This document shows positions 1 through 8,793 of a DNA stretch of 64,000 bases, piece by piece. The stretch's first letter is position 1, and every line of letters begins with the position of its first letter. The notes under the pieces are model-generated. The model saw only the letters and a list, made by a program, of their open reading frames with translations, was not told the origin of the DNA and searched no databases. Made by a program: the position numbers and the translations under genes. This stretch comes from Nymphaea colorata. Its lineage: Eukaryota; Streptophyta; Magnoliopsida; Nymphaeales; Nymphaeaceae. The DNA is taken from positions 10,581,672-10,645,671 of the forward strand of contig NC_045144.1 in NCBI RefSeq assembly GCF_008831285.2, given 5' to 3'.

Positions 1-2332
1 GATAATGCTAGAGAGTATGTCTCTCAATCCCTAGATGATTTCTTAAAGAGCAAGGGCATTGTTCATGAAACGTCCTGTAGTTACACACCTCCCCAAAACG
101 GCGTGGCTGAATGGAAGAATCGCCATTTACTTGATGTTACCCGGGCTATTCTGTTCCATCGGCAGGTTCCCAAGCGCTACTGGGGTGATGCGCTTCTCAC
201 TAGTGCCCACCTTATCAACCGTATGCCTACCCGTGTGTTGCAGGGTCATTCCCCGTACTCTATGCTTTGGCCAACTCAGAATCCCTGGCCTCTTACTCCT
301 CGGGTGTTCGGGTGTGTCTGTTTTATTCATGACCATAGTCCCACCCTCAAGAAACTTGATCCTCGGTCTATCAAGGCTGTCTTCCTGGGGTATTCCTCCA
401 CTCAGAAGGGATACAAATGTGTTGATCCTACCACTTCTAAAGTCTATGTTTCCCGGGACGTTACCTTCCATGAACACGAGGCATACTTTCATGTGAATCC
501 TCTTCAGGGGAAGTATCTAGGGAACAGTAGTGAAGAGTATTCCTCAAATCAGTTGATTCAGTTTATGGATTTCTTGGATTACAAGGCTAGTGACAGTGTG
601 GCAGACACAGTCAGAGATGATAGAGACTGTCACATGGACGAGGGCCTTGTTGATAATCAGCCTACGGCCCGTGATCATTTGTTTGGCCAGGTGTACAAAA
701 GGAAAAAGACAGATGGGGTTGAAAATGTTGATGTAACCAATCCCAATCCTGTGAGTTCCCCGGATGACCCAAGTCTAATCAATGAAGAGCTTCCTATAGC
801 CCTGTGCAAGGGCACCAGGTCTTGTACTTCTCATCCAATTCAGAGATTTGTCTCTTATGCGAAATTGAGTAAGAGTTACAAATGCTTTATAACATCCTTG
901 TCTAAGTCTGTTATTCCCAGGTGTGTGGAAGATGCTAGAGAGGATCCTAAATGGCTACAGGCCATGACAGAGGAGATGGATGCCTTGGCGAAGAATGACA
1001 CTTGGGAAGTTGTGGATATTCCCAAGGGGACTCATTTAGTTGGTTCAAAGTGGGTGTTCAATGTGAAGTATAAACCAAATGGTACTGTGGAAAGGTATAA
1101 GGCTCGGCTTGTTGCAAAGGGGTTCAGCCAGAAATATGGTATTGATTATCTTGAAACCTTTGCCCATGTTGCCAAACTGAAAACTGTGAGGGTCATCTTA
1201 ACACTTGTCGTGCAAAAGGGGTGGAGCATGGATCAACTTGATGTTAAGAATGCATTCTTGAATGGCCATCTAGAAGAAGAGGTCTACATGAGTATGCCTC
1301 CTGGATATGTTCAATGCGGAAAATGTTGTTATCTCAAGAAAGCCTTGTATGGATTAAAGCAGTCTCCTAGAGCATGGTTTGAAAGACTGAGGATAGTGAT
1401 GAAGACGAATGGATACAAACAGGGAAATGGTGATCACACCCTGTTCATTAAGCAGAGAGATGGCCTGGTGAGTCTTCTTCTTGTGTATGTTGATGATATG
1501 ATAGTCACAGGTGACGATGAAGAAGAGAAAAGGAAGATGAAGGAGAGGTTAGCTGCTGAATTTGATCTTAAAGATTTGGGTAAACTAAGGTACTTTCTGG
1601 GAATAGAGATTGCTCGGTCAGAGACAGGGCTGGTTATGAGCCAAAGGAAATACACTCTGGATCTTATAAAGGAGACAGGCAAACTTGGATGTAGGCCCTT
1701 TCTAACTCCAATGGAGTCCGGTACAAAGATAAGCATCAAAACTGGCAACATCCTAGATGAGGAAGGAAAAGGGCGGTATCAGAGGCTGGTTGGTAAGCTC
1801 ATCTATCTTAGTCTTACTCGACCTGATATTACTTATGCTGTAAATGTGTTGAGTCAGTTTATGCATGATGCTCCTACTTATTGTCACTGGAAGAGTGCAG
1901 AAAGAGTGTTGGGGTACCTAAAGAATGACCCAGGAAAAGGATTACTCTATACTAAGCAAGACCAACTTAATATTGAAGGATAGTCTGACGCAGATTGGGC
2001 AGGATGTACTGATACTAGGAGGTCTATCACAGGGTATTGTATCTTTCTGGGGGGTAACCTGGTTGTATGGAGAAGTAAAAGGCAGGAAGTTTGCTCTAGA
2101 TCCAGTGCTGAGGCTGAATACAGGGCTGTGGCTATGGGAGTTACAGAAATGTTATGGTTAAAGATTCTCCTAGCAGATATTGGTGTTGAAACAGAAGAGA
2201 AGATGAAGATGTACTGCGACAACAAGTCTGCAATTAACCTTGCGAATAATCCCGTTCTGCATGACAGAACTAAACATGTGGAGATTGATCGCCACTTCAT
2301 ACGGGAACGCATAGATTCAAAGGAGTTGATCC

Positions 2333-2606
2333 TGTAAGAATCTTTGCTTATGCACGTCTCTCCGTCTGAAATCTGCTAGAATGAGAAGAAGAAGTAGAAG
2401 AGAAGACAAATGGAGAAAGAGGGTCACAGCAGTTTTAGCCGTGTGATCCTTAAGCTATATTAAAGAATAAACCTAATCAGGTTATAACAAAATGTACACA
2501 AATTATATAACATTTACAGATGTGCCACCGCCTAGTATGTTTAGGCGTGTGGATTAGAAAACAAGTGGATCGGGTCTGAATAGACCCGAACCTCCATACG
2601 CTAACA
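2333..2606 (-). repeat. 3' LTR of the young copia
   Basis: Identical to 7223-7496. Bounded by TSD GATCC on the left and the polypurine tract on the right. The element's stop codon lies inside this LTR (2601-2603). Near its minus-strand start is a short inverted repeat, CGGGTCTGAATAGACCCG. Confidence 0.97.
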
Positions 2607-5600
2607 GCCCCCCTCAAGTTGTGCATGAGATTTGACCATGCATAACTTGTTCTTCAAATCCCAAAAATGCTGCCCCGTGAGTCCTTTAGTAAAGATATCA
2701 GCTATCTGTTCACTGGTGGATATATAAGTAGGCACGATCTCGGCTTCTTCAACCTTCTGACGGATGAAGTGTTGATCAATCTCTATGTGTTTGGTACGAT
2801 TATGCAAAATGGGATTGAAGGCAATTTTTATTGCACTTTGATTGTCACATAGTAATGATGATTGGGCAATAGGAAGATTAAGCTCTCCAAGCAAATGTCG
2901 TAACCATGATGCTTCAGCGGTCCCTACAGCCATTGCTCTATACTCTGCCTCAGTGCTGGATCGTGCAACAGCACGCTGCTTTTTACTGCTCCAACAGATA
3001 AGATTAGAATCAAGAAAAAGACAGAAGCCTGAAACTGATCGTCGATCATCGGGATCGCCTGCCCAGTCTGCATCAGTATATGTATATATGCTATGTCCAA
3101 GAGAAAGATTGGGGCATTTTGTGTAGACTAGTCCATCTCCAAGAGAAGCTTTGAGATACCGTAATATCCGCTTAGCGGCATCCATATGTCCTTCTGTGGG
3201 GGCATGCATGAACTGAGAAATCTGATTTACAGCATATACTATATCTGGGCGAGTAAAAGTGAGGTATTGTAACATACCAACAATGCTGCGATAGAATGTA
3301 GGATCGGAATATGCTGCAGTTCCATCAGATGAAGTCAACTTAGTGTTTAGAACACTAGGAGTAGTTATGGGTTTGCAATTAGTCATGCCTGCCTTGTCCA
3401 AAACATCTAGGGTATACTTGTGCTGCGTAAGAGTCAATCTATCATTTGTCCTGTCAAGCTCAACACCCAAAAAATACCGTAATTCGCCAAGATCCTTCAT
3501 CTTGAATTCTTGCTTCAACATATTTTTAACATAGGATATATGTGATGTCGAGTTCCCAGTGATAACAATATCATCAACATATATAAGCAACCAAGTGGTA
3601 GCTTCTCCGGAATGATAGATAAACAAAGAGTGATCGAGAGAGCTTCGGAGAAAACCAACTTGTTGTATATGATGAGAAAAACGATCGAACCATGATCTAG
3701 AAGCTTGCTTCAACCCATATAGAGATTTTTGTAATTTACAAACCCATTGTTGAGGATCATGAGTAGTATAGCCAGGGGGTTGCTCCATATAGACCTCCTC
3801 CTTAAGAATCCCATGAAGAAATGCATTTTTAACATCTAACTGATAAAGAGGCCACCCATATGAGACTGCAAGAGAAATAATCACGCGTATTGTTCCCATC
3901 TTGATAACTGGACTGAATGTTTCATCATAATCTTCCCCATATTGTTGAGTGAACCCGCGTGCCACAAGACGCGCCTTATGTCGATCAATGCTACCATCTG
4001 GCTTATATTTCAGCTTGTAAACCCACTTAGAACCTACAACATTCTTAGTATTTGGACGAGGAACAATCTGCCAAGTTTGACATTCATGTAAGGCTGCCAT
4101 TTCCTCATTCATAGCTTCAACCCAACATTTTTCCTTACTCGCATGGTGATAAGATTTTGGTTCCACCTTTTTGTTGACTTCTGTCATAAACAACTGAAAA
4201 TCCAAAGAAAAAGTATTATAGCTCACCCATCTATCAATAGGATGTCTCACGCGTTGTGACTGGCGTGGAACTGCGGTAGGTTCTGCCGTAGGAACTGATC
4301 GCCTAGAATACACCAGGCCTGAAAATCGATTATATGGAGGTGGATCATTGGGTTGAGGAAATGGAGGCACGCTGTCCAAGGAGCTACTGACAGGTGTTTC
4401 AGGTTCATTAACAGCTTGCTCCTTGTGTTCATTCAACTTTTCCGCCCCTTGTCTTAAGATTTCAGCATGTAACCAAGTATCATAAACCTCATTTTTGTCC
4501 TTGAGTGTTAAAGAAGTTGCCTTGGAGTCCTGTAACCTGCTTTCATCAAAAACAACATGCCGTGAAATATGTACACGCCCAGTTTTAGGGTTGTAACACC
4601 TATAACCCTTGTAATTTTCTGCATACCCTATAAATCTGCACAAAACAGCACGATCTTGAAATTTGTTTCGTAAGGAAACATCAACATGTACATAGCACAC
4701 ACATCCAAAAACACGTAAATCTTCATAACACGGCTGTTCTTGATGTAATAGAAAAAATGGAGATTTTCCATCAAGCAAAGCCAATGGCAGTCGATTTATA
4801 ACATGAACAGCTGTATGAAAAGCCTCGGTCCACAATGTCATAGGTAAGTCTGTGTCATGCATCATGCTAAGGGCGCTTTCAACAATATGCCTATGTTTCC
4901 TTTCAGCAATTCCGTTTTGCTGAGGTGTATGCGGACATGAAGTTTGTCTAGTGATCCCATTATCTAGTAGATACTCAGTAAATTCATTAGAAATAAATTC
5001 ACCACCACCATCACATTGAAAATGCACAATATTGCTGGAATATTTGTTCCGAACCAAAGCATGAAATTGAGTAAACAGGCGGAAGACTTCTGATTTGTGT
5101 TTGATGAAGTGAATCCAAGTATATCGGGAATATGAATCAATAAAAATAACATAATATCTACTCCCAGAAGAAGAAGGAATTGGAGCAGGCCCCCAAACAT
5201 CGCAATGTATAGTGTCAAAAACCTTTGAAGCTCTTTTATTTATTAATTGAAAAGGAAGGGCATGGCTCTTACAGAGATGACAACTCGAGCACATGCTGGA
5301 CTCACTGACTGAACTCAGACTGGACTTATCTAAGAGCCCGTCTGCAACAAGACTTCGAACAAAAGACTGACTACAATGAGCTAACCGACCATGCCAAATG
5401 GATGGCTTATTATATTCTGCGACATTGATTTCACTATGAATTGAAAAGGATGGATCTGAAGAGTGAGATTTTGACAACTTTGGAGCTTCTTCAAGAACAT
5501 ACATGTCGCCTTTGCGAGTGCCCTCAGCGAACGTCCTCTTGGTTCGAGCATCCTTGACATAAACAGAAGACGGTGTAAATTCAACAAAGGAGTGAGTATC

Positions 5601-6917
5601 ATCAATCAGTTTGGACACTGAGATAATATTTTTCTTGACACTTGGAACAACAAGGACATCCTTTAATGGAATGGAAGAGGAACCCATAGATATTTGTGCA
5701 TTTCCAATGTGCGATATTGTGTGATGGGAACCATCTCCCGTGACAACTGAGCCTTGATCTAAATAAGGGAAAACACTAGATAAAGTACCTGTGTCACCAG
5801 TAACATGGGCTGCTGCTCCAGAGTCCACATACCACTCTCCTTGCTCATTTTGCTTCAAGTGGAGCTTAGATAAGGCTGTCATAAGAAGTTGTTGCACCTC
5901 CGATGAAACATTTGATGTTGGATTTGAGCTAGATGAGGATGAAACGGACCCTGCTGCTGCCTTGTTTTCACGCCTGACTTGATTATTCTTATTCTGAGGA
6001 TTGTGCCAACATTCTGATTTCACATGTCCCCTCTTATTACAATAAAAGCAAGTTGGAACCCTTCTAGATGTGGCAGCAGTAGTATTCATGCCTGGTGGTG
6101 TCGGGAGAATCCCTCTTCCCATTCCTGCCTGAGGAGTCCAAGGTCGAGTACGATTCCCTTGCAATGCATGTGTTCCTGTAATCAATATATTGTGGCTGTT
6201 GGGAGAAGTCAAATTCTGTCGCTGGACACGACTAGCTTCGTGTTGAAATAACTTGGCTTTCAGATCTTCAAAAGATGGGAGGATAGGTAAAACCTCCAAG
6301 GCTGTGCAAAAAATATCAAACTCTGTTCCCAGGCCACTCAAGGCTTGTTGCACTTTGTCTTTATCGCTGACAGGATGTCCAATGGCAGCAAGTTGATCAC
6401 TTACATTTTTGATTTCATTCAGATATTCCAAAACTGTACGCGTCCCACGCTTGATATCCTGAAATTGTCTTCTTAATTGCAGAAACCGTGCTTCCGATAC
6501 TTGAGAATACGTTGTGGCAAGGGTAGACCACAATTCAAAGGCTGTCAAATCATCATCAATGCCTCCTAATACCTCCTCTGACAAGGTAGAAGTAATATAT
6601 GCGACAAGTGACTGGTCGTGGGCCAGCCAAACATCATATTCAGGATTACTTGCCGTAAGAGTATCATATTCAATGCTAGTTTCACTTCCAGCCGAAGCCC
6701 CAATAGCTTGATCTCCCACTACGGTCTTCTTCACTTCACGGTAAATATATTTTGGAGGTGCTGGAGTAGTGCCATCGATATGCCCATAGAGTCTATGACT
6801 TTTAATAAATGGAACAATTTGACGTTTCCAAGTCAAATAGTTACTATGATTCAATTTTTGGGAAATAAGTTGGGAGAGAAAACTGGAGGATAGAAGAGAG
6901 GGCGTCGGCTGATCCAT
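2601..6917 (-). CDS. Copia Gag-Pol polyprotein, intact, 1438 aa
   Basis: A single ORF of typical copia length and order. Gag: about residues 15-285, then a CX2CX4HX4C zinc knuckle at C290, C293, H298, C303. Protease: DSG at 365-367. Integrase: zinc-binding region about 509-549, catalytic D573, D636 and E672 (NGIAERKH context). Reverse transcriptase: about 945-1190 with YVDD at 1113-1116. RNase H: DAD at 1282-1284, E1323 in STEAEYRA, D1358 in CDNQSA. No stop or frameshift interrupts it and all expected catalytic residues are present. The start is the first Met of the ORF, about 300 bp downstream of the 5' LTR. The last two codons (TGT, TAG) are the first bases of the 3' LTR. The proteins would form virus-like particles and copy element RNA into new insertions. 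Confidence 0.96.
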   Translation of the reverse strand: MDQPTPSLLSSSFLSQLISQKLNHSNYLTWKRQIVPFIKSHRLYGHIDGTTPAPPKYIYREVKKTVVGDQAIGASAGSETSIEYDTLTASNPEYDVWLAHDQSLVAYITSTLSEEVLGGIDDDLTAFELWSTLATTYSQVSEARFLQLRRQFQDIKRGTRTVLEYLNEIKNVSDQLAAIGHPVSDKDKVQQALSGLGTEFDIFCTALEVLPILPSFEDLKAKLFQHEASRVQRQNLTSPNSHNILITGTHALQGNRTRPWTPQAGMGRGILPTPPGMNTTAATSRRVPTCFYCNKRGHVKSECWHNPQNKNNQVRRENKAAAGSVSSSSSSNPTSNVSSEVQQLLMTALSKLHLKQNEQGEWYVDSGAAAHVTGDTGTLSSVFPYLDQGSVVTGDGSHHTISHIGNAQISMGSSSIPLKDVLVVPSVKKNIISVSKLIDDTHSFVEFTPSSVYVKDARTKRTFAEGTRKGDMYVLEEAPKLSKSHSSDPSFSIHSEINVAEYNKPSIWHGRLAHCSQSFVRSLVADGLLDKSSLSSVSESSMCSSCHLCKSHALPFQLINKRASKVFDTIHCDVWGPAPIPSSSGSRYYVIFIDSYSRYTWIHFIKHKSEVFRLFTQFHALVRNKYSSNIVHFQCDGGGEFISNEFTEYLLDNGITRQTSCPHTPQQNGIAERKHRHIVESALSMMHDTDLPMTLWTEAFHTAVHVINRLPLALLDGKSPFFLLHQEQPCYEDLRVFGCVCYVHVDVSLRNKFQDRAVLCRFIGYAENYKGYRCYNPKTGRVHISRHVVFDESRLQDSKATSLTLKDKNEVYDTWLHAEILRQGAEKLNEHKEQAVNEPETPVSSSLDSVPPFPQPNDPPPYNRFSGLVYSRRSVPTAEPTAVPRQSQRVRHPIDRWVSYNTFSLDFQLFMTEVNKKVEPKSYHHASKEKCWVEAMNEEMAALHECQTWQIVPRPNTKNVVGSKWVYKLKYKPDGSIDRHKARLVARGFTQQYGEDYDETFSPVIKMGTIRVIISLAVSYGWPLYQLDVKNAFLHGILKEEVYMEQPPGYTTHDPQQWVCKLQKSLYGLKQASRSWFDRFSHHIQQVGFLRSSLDHSLFIYHSGEATTWLLIYVDDIVITGNSTSHISYVKNMLKQEFKMKDLGELRYFLGVELDRTNDRLTLTQHKYTLDVLDKAGMTNCKPITTPSVLNTKLTSSDGTAAYSDPTFYRSIVGMLQYLTFTRPDIVYAVNQISQFMHAPTEGHMDAAKRILRYLKASLGDGLVYTKCPNLSLGHSIYTYTDADWAGDPDDRRSVSGFCLFLDSNLICWSSKKQRAVARSSTEAEYRAMAVGTAEASWLRHLLGELNLPIAQSSLLCDNQSAIKIAFNPILHNRTKHIEIDQHFIRQKVEEAEIVPTYISTSEQIADIFTKGLTGQHFWDLKNKLCMVKSHAQLEGGC
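2607..2618 (-). other. Polypurine tract of the young copia
   Basis: On the minus strand this reads CTTGAGGGGGGC directly before the LTR's TGTTAG. This is the expected place and composition for the plus-strand primer of an LTR retrotransposon. It is also translated, as part of the last codons of the polyprotein. Confidence 0.85.
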
Positions 6918-6931
6918 GACTGAATAAAGAT

Positions 6932-7122
6932 GATTAGGGCAGACAACGTGAGACAGAAAACAGAATTAGGGCAAAAACGGACCGGAATTAGGGCAGAAAA
7001 CAGAATTAGGGCAGAAAACAGAATTGAGGCAGAAAACAGAATTAGGGCAAAAAACGGACTGAAATTAGGGCAAATGGATTTAGGGCAAACCACACAAGAT
7101 TCAAGGCAAAAACAGAAATGAG
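6932..7122 (-). repeat. Minisatellite in the untranslated leader of the young copia
   Basis: Degenerate units of roughly 18-20 bp built on AGAATTAGGGCAGAAAAC, repeated about eight times between the 5' LTR/primer site and the Gag start. The repeats make the leader purine-rich on the plus strand. Some units differ by a few bases (GGGCAAAAACGG, GAGGCAGAAAAC). Confidence 0.85.
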
Positions 7123-7204
7123 GGATATCCACGCCAGAAATGAGTACTTAGGGCAGATTAGGGATAATCACGTCAAACTGAAACCACTCACCGGAGGACG
7201 AGGG

Positions 7205-7222
7205 AACCTGGCTCTGATACCA
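7205..7222 (-). other. Primer-binding site, initiator-Met tRNA
   Basis: The minus strand directly after the 5' LTR reads TGGTATCAGAGCCAGGTT. TGGTATCAGAGC is the established plant copia site complementary to the 3' end of initiator methionine tRNA. It fixes which LTR is 5'. Confidence 0.95.
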
Positions 7223-7496
7223 TGTAAGAATCTTTGCTTATGCACGTCTCTCCGTCTGAAATCTGCTAGAATGAGAAGAAGAAGTAGAAGAGAAGACAAA
7301 TGGAGAAAGAGGGTCACAGCAGTTTTAGCCGTGTGATCCTTAAGCTATATTAAAGAATAAACCTAATCAGGTTATAACAAAATGTACACAAATTATATAA
7401 CATTTACAGATGTGCCACCGCCTAGTATGTTTAGGCGTGTGGATTAGAAAACAAGTGGATCGGGTCTGAATAGACCCGAACCTCCATACGCTAACA
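7223..7496 (-). repeat. 5' LTR of the young copia
   Basis: Same 274 bp as 2333-2606. Followed on the right by TSD GATCC (7497-7501). As the 5' LTR it should hold the element promoter; an AT-rich stretch (TTAATATAGC on the minus strand) could serve as a TATA region, which is inference only. Confidence 0.97.
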
Positions 7497-7626
7497 GATC
7501 CTACCTTATATGAAGTCTGAAGATCAAATTGTAGATGTTCTAACCAAAGCCTTATGTACATCTCAATTCGAGAAAAATGTAAGCAAGCTTGGCATGTTTG
7601 ACATGTATGCCAAGCTTGAGGGGGAG

Positions 7627-7909
7627 TGTTAACATATCGTGTATAGGGAACCGGGTCTGGATATAGACCCGGTCCCATGGGCACGGGTACCGAGAGTGGC
7701 TCGGTACCCTAGGCGGGTCTCCCTCTTATTTAATCCCACTTATGGTGTAATTGTTGATAAAGTGGAATAACATTTTCTCTCTCCTAGGGTTGCGGTTGTG
7801 CCCCTAGGTTAGAGCTTCTCCGTGGTTTTTCACCTCTCTTTGAGGTTTTCCACGTATATTGTGTGTCTCTTCTCTTCTCTTTCTCTCTATCTTGGTTTGT
7901 GTTTCTACA
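7627..7909 (+). repeat. 3' LTR of the outer copia
   Basis: Begins TGTTAACATA right after the polypurine tract and ends GTTTCTACA, 283 bp. It contains an inverted repeat, ACCGGGTCTGGATATAGACCCGGT. The solo LTR at 10234-10511 shares its plan and much of its sequence, including the ending GTTTCTACA. Confidence 0.92.
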
Positions 7910-8202
7910 ATGCCTAAAAAAGGAAAGAAGTAGATTGAGGTGGAATAAGCAAAATCTATATGTGAGTCAAAATAGAATAGAGAACAGAAGAAGGTAGGAG
8001 AAGATGTCAAGCATATTGGAATAAGAAAAACAAAGAGATGCAGAAGCAAAAAAAAGTTTAGGACAACAACCAGAAAAGAATAAAGCATTGTATTAAGAAA
8101 AAAACCAGAAGTCGATGAGGAAAAAATAAACCCAAAACCATTAACTTGGAAGCAGGTGCCAGTTCTTCAGCATCACACCTTCCGGAGTAGACTCCCTCTA
8201 AT
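7910..8202. other. Non-coding, presumed cyclin H intron sequence
   Basis: No gene seen. Purine-rich on the plus strand with short A runs. It separates the outer copia from an older LTR-like remnant and no cyclin H exon was found in it. Confidence 0.5.
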
Positions 8203-8468
8203 CTATGGCTCTGATACCATATTAGAACTTGATGTCCAGATAAGTTAACCTTGAGGAAGAATTGAAGGGAGAAAGGATTTCTTCAGAAGCATGTTGGCAG
8301 CCTCAGAGCCATAGGCATGCCCTAATCTCAACAAGTATAAACAGATACCGCACAAGACTTAAAACTTACGCAAGTTGCAAAGTAATATGTATAGCCCTGT
8401 GCACTTGCAGGGTCTTATATGAACAATATAATACATGATTTGGATCCAATCCAAATCCAAATGTTACA
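8203..8468 (-). mobile_element. Probable copia LTR plus primer-site remnant
   Basis: On the minus strand, a possible LTR starting TGTAACATTTGG (8468) runs to 8220 and is followed by TGGTATCAGAGCCATAG (8219-8203), which matches the initiator-Met tRNA primer site of plant copia elements. The LTR end is TAATA rather than the usual CA and no second LTR or coding part was found, so this is an old fragment. The primer site is convincing; the LTR borders are inferred. Confidence 0.45.
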
Positions 8469-8793
8469 TACTTCTTTTTTTTTTCATGAGCTTTACGTTG
8501 CCTAGCCATTGGAAAATAGTTCATCTCCTAAACTCCTACAGCTAGGCGATGACCTGAACCTAGGCTAGCCAGGCACGTTCTATAGAACATTTATGAAAGA
8601 ATGGTCAAAATACAACTATGTTAACTGATAAGTTAAGCAGTTAGCTCTAGAAATAAAAATGACAAGCTAAAAACAACCATGAAGTAGAAAAGCAAAGCAC
8701 AAGAACATATCAACAGCTCATTTGAACAATCAAATGAGTAATGAGTATGCTTCAAGAATGAGCATAGCAATGAGCACTACAAGAAGATCGTAC

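Larger units (their letters stand above)
2333..7496 (-). mobile_element. Young, structurally complete Ty1/copia retrotransposon
   Basis: LTRs at 2333-2606 and 7223-7496 are both 274 bp and identical on direct base-by-base reading. Each runs TG...CA. The element is flanked by GATCC at 2328-2332 and 7497-7501. A primer-binding site for initiator-Met tRNA lies next to the right (5') LTR and a polypurine tract next to the left (3') LTR, so the element reads right to left. It carries one uninterrupted 1438-codon ORF. Identical LTRs mean a very recent insertion, since both ends are copied from one template at integration. Everything seen is compatible with an autonomous element; activity is not shown by the sequence. 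Confidence 0.97.
1..7632 (+). pseudogene. copia polyprotein (integrase end, RT, RNase H), broken by a stop and an insertion
   Basis: Coding pieces are 1-2332 and 7502-7632, frame 1. The first codons carry the second integrase aspartate (DNAREYVS) and the NGVAE glutamate; the residue after that Glu is Trp where Arg is usual. Reverse transcriptase follows, with the YVDDM catalytic motif at 1486-1500, then the RNase H motif SDADWAG at 1984-2004 and SSAEAEYRA at about 2101-2127. A TAG at 1981-1983 stops the frame just before the RNase H motif; the frame is otherwise open on both sides. The protein end overlaps the LTR start: the last codon TGT and stop TAA are the first six bases of the LTR. The single stop plus the 5.2-kb insertion make this copy non-functional. 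Confidence 0.9.
1..7909 (+). mobile_element. Ty1/copia LTR retrotransposon, 5' part outside the window, split by a younger copia
   Basis: The window opens inside an integrase domain and reads through reverse transcriptase and RNase H to a 3' LTR at 7627-7909. A second copia (2333-7496) is inserted after the RNase H region; removing it with one copy of its GATCC target duplication rejoins the reading frame exactly (codon split between 2332 and 7502). A purine tract (GAGGGGGAG) precedes the LTR, as expected for a plus-strand primer. The 3' flank starts ATGCC, the expected position of the element's own target duplication; its partner is outside the window. A related solo LTR lies at 10234-10511. 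Confidence 0.93.

Noticed and set aside
59-492. Overlapping frames of 145 and 121 codons on both strands at the left edge
   Set aside because: Shadows of the copia integrase frame; no conserved motif in either.
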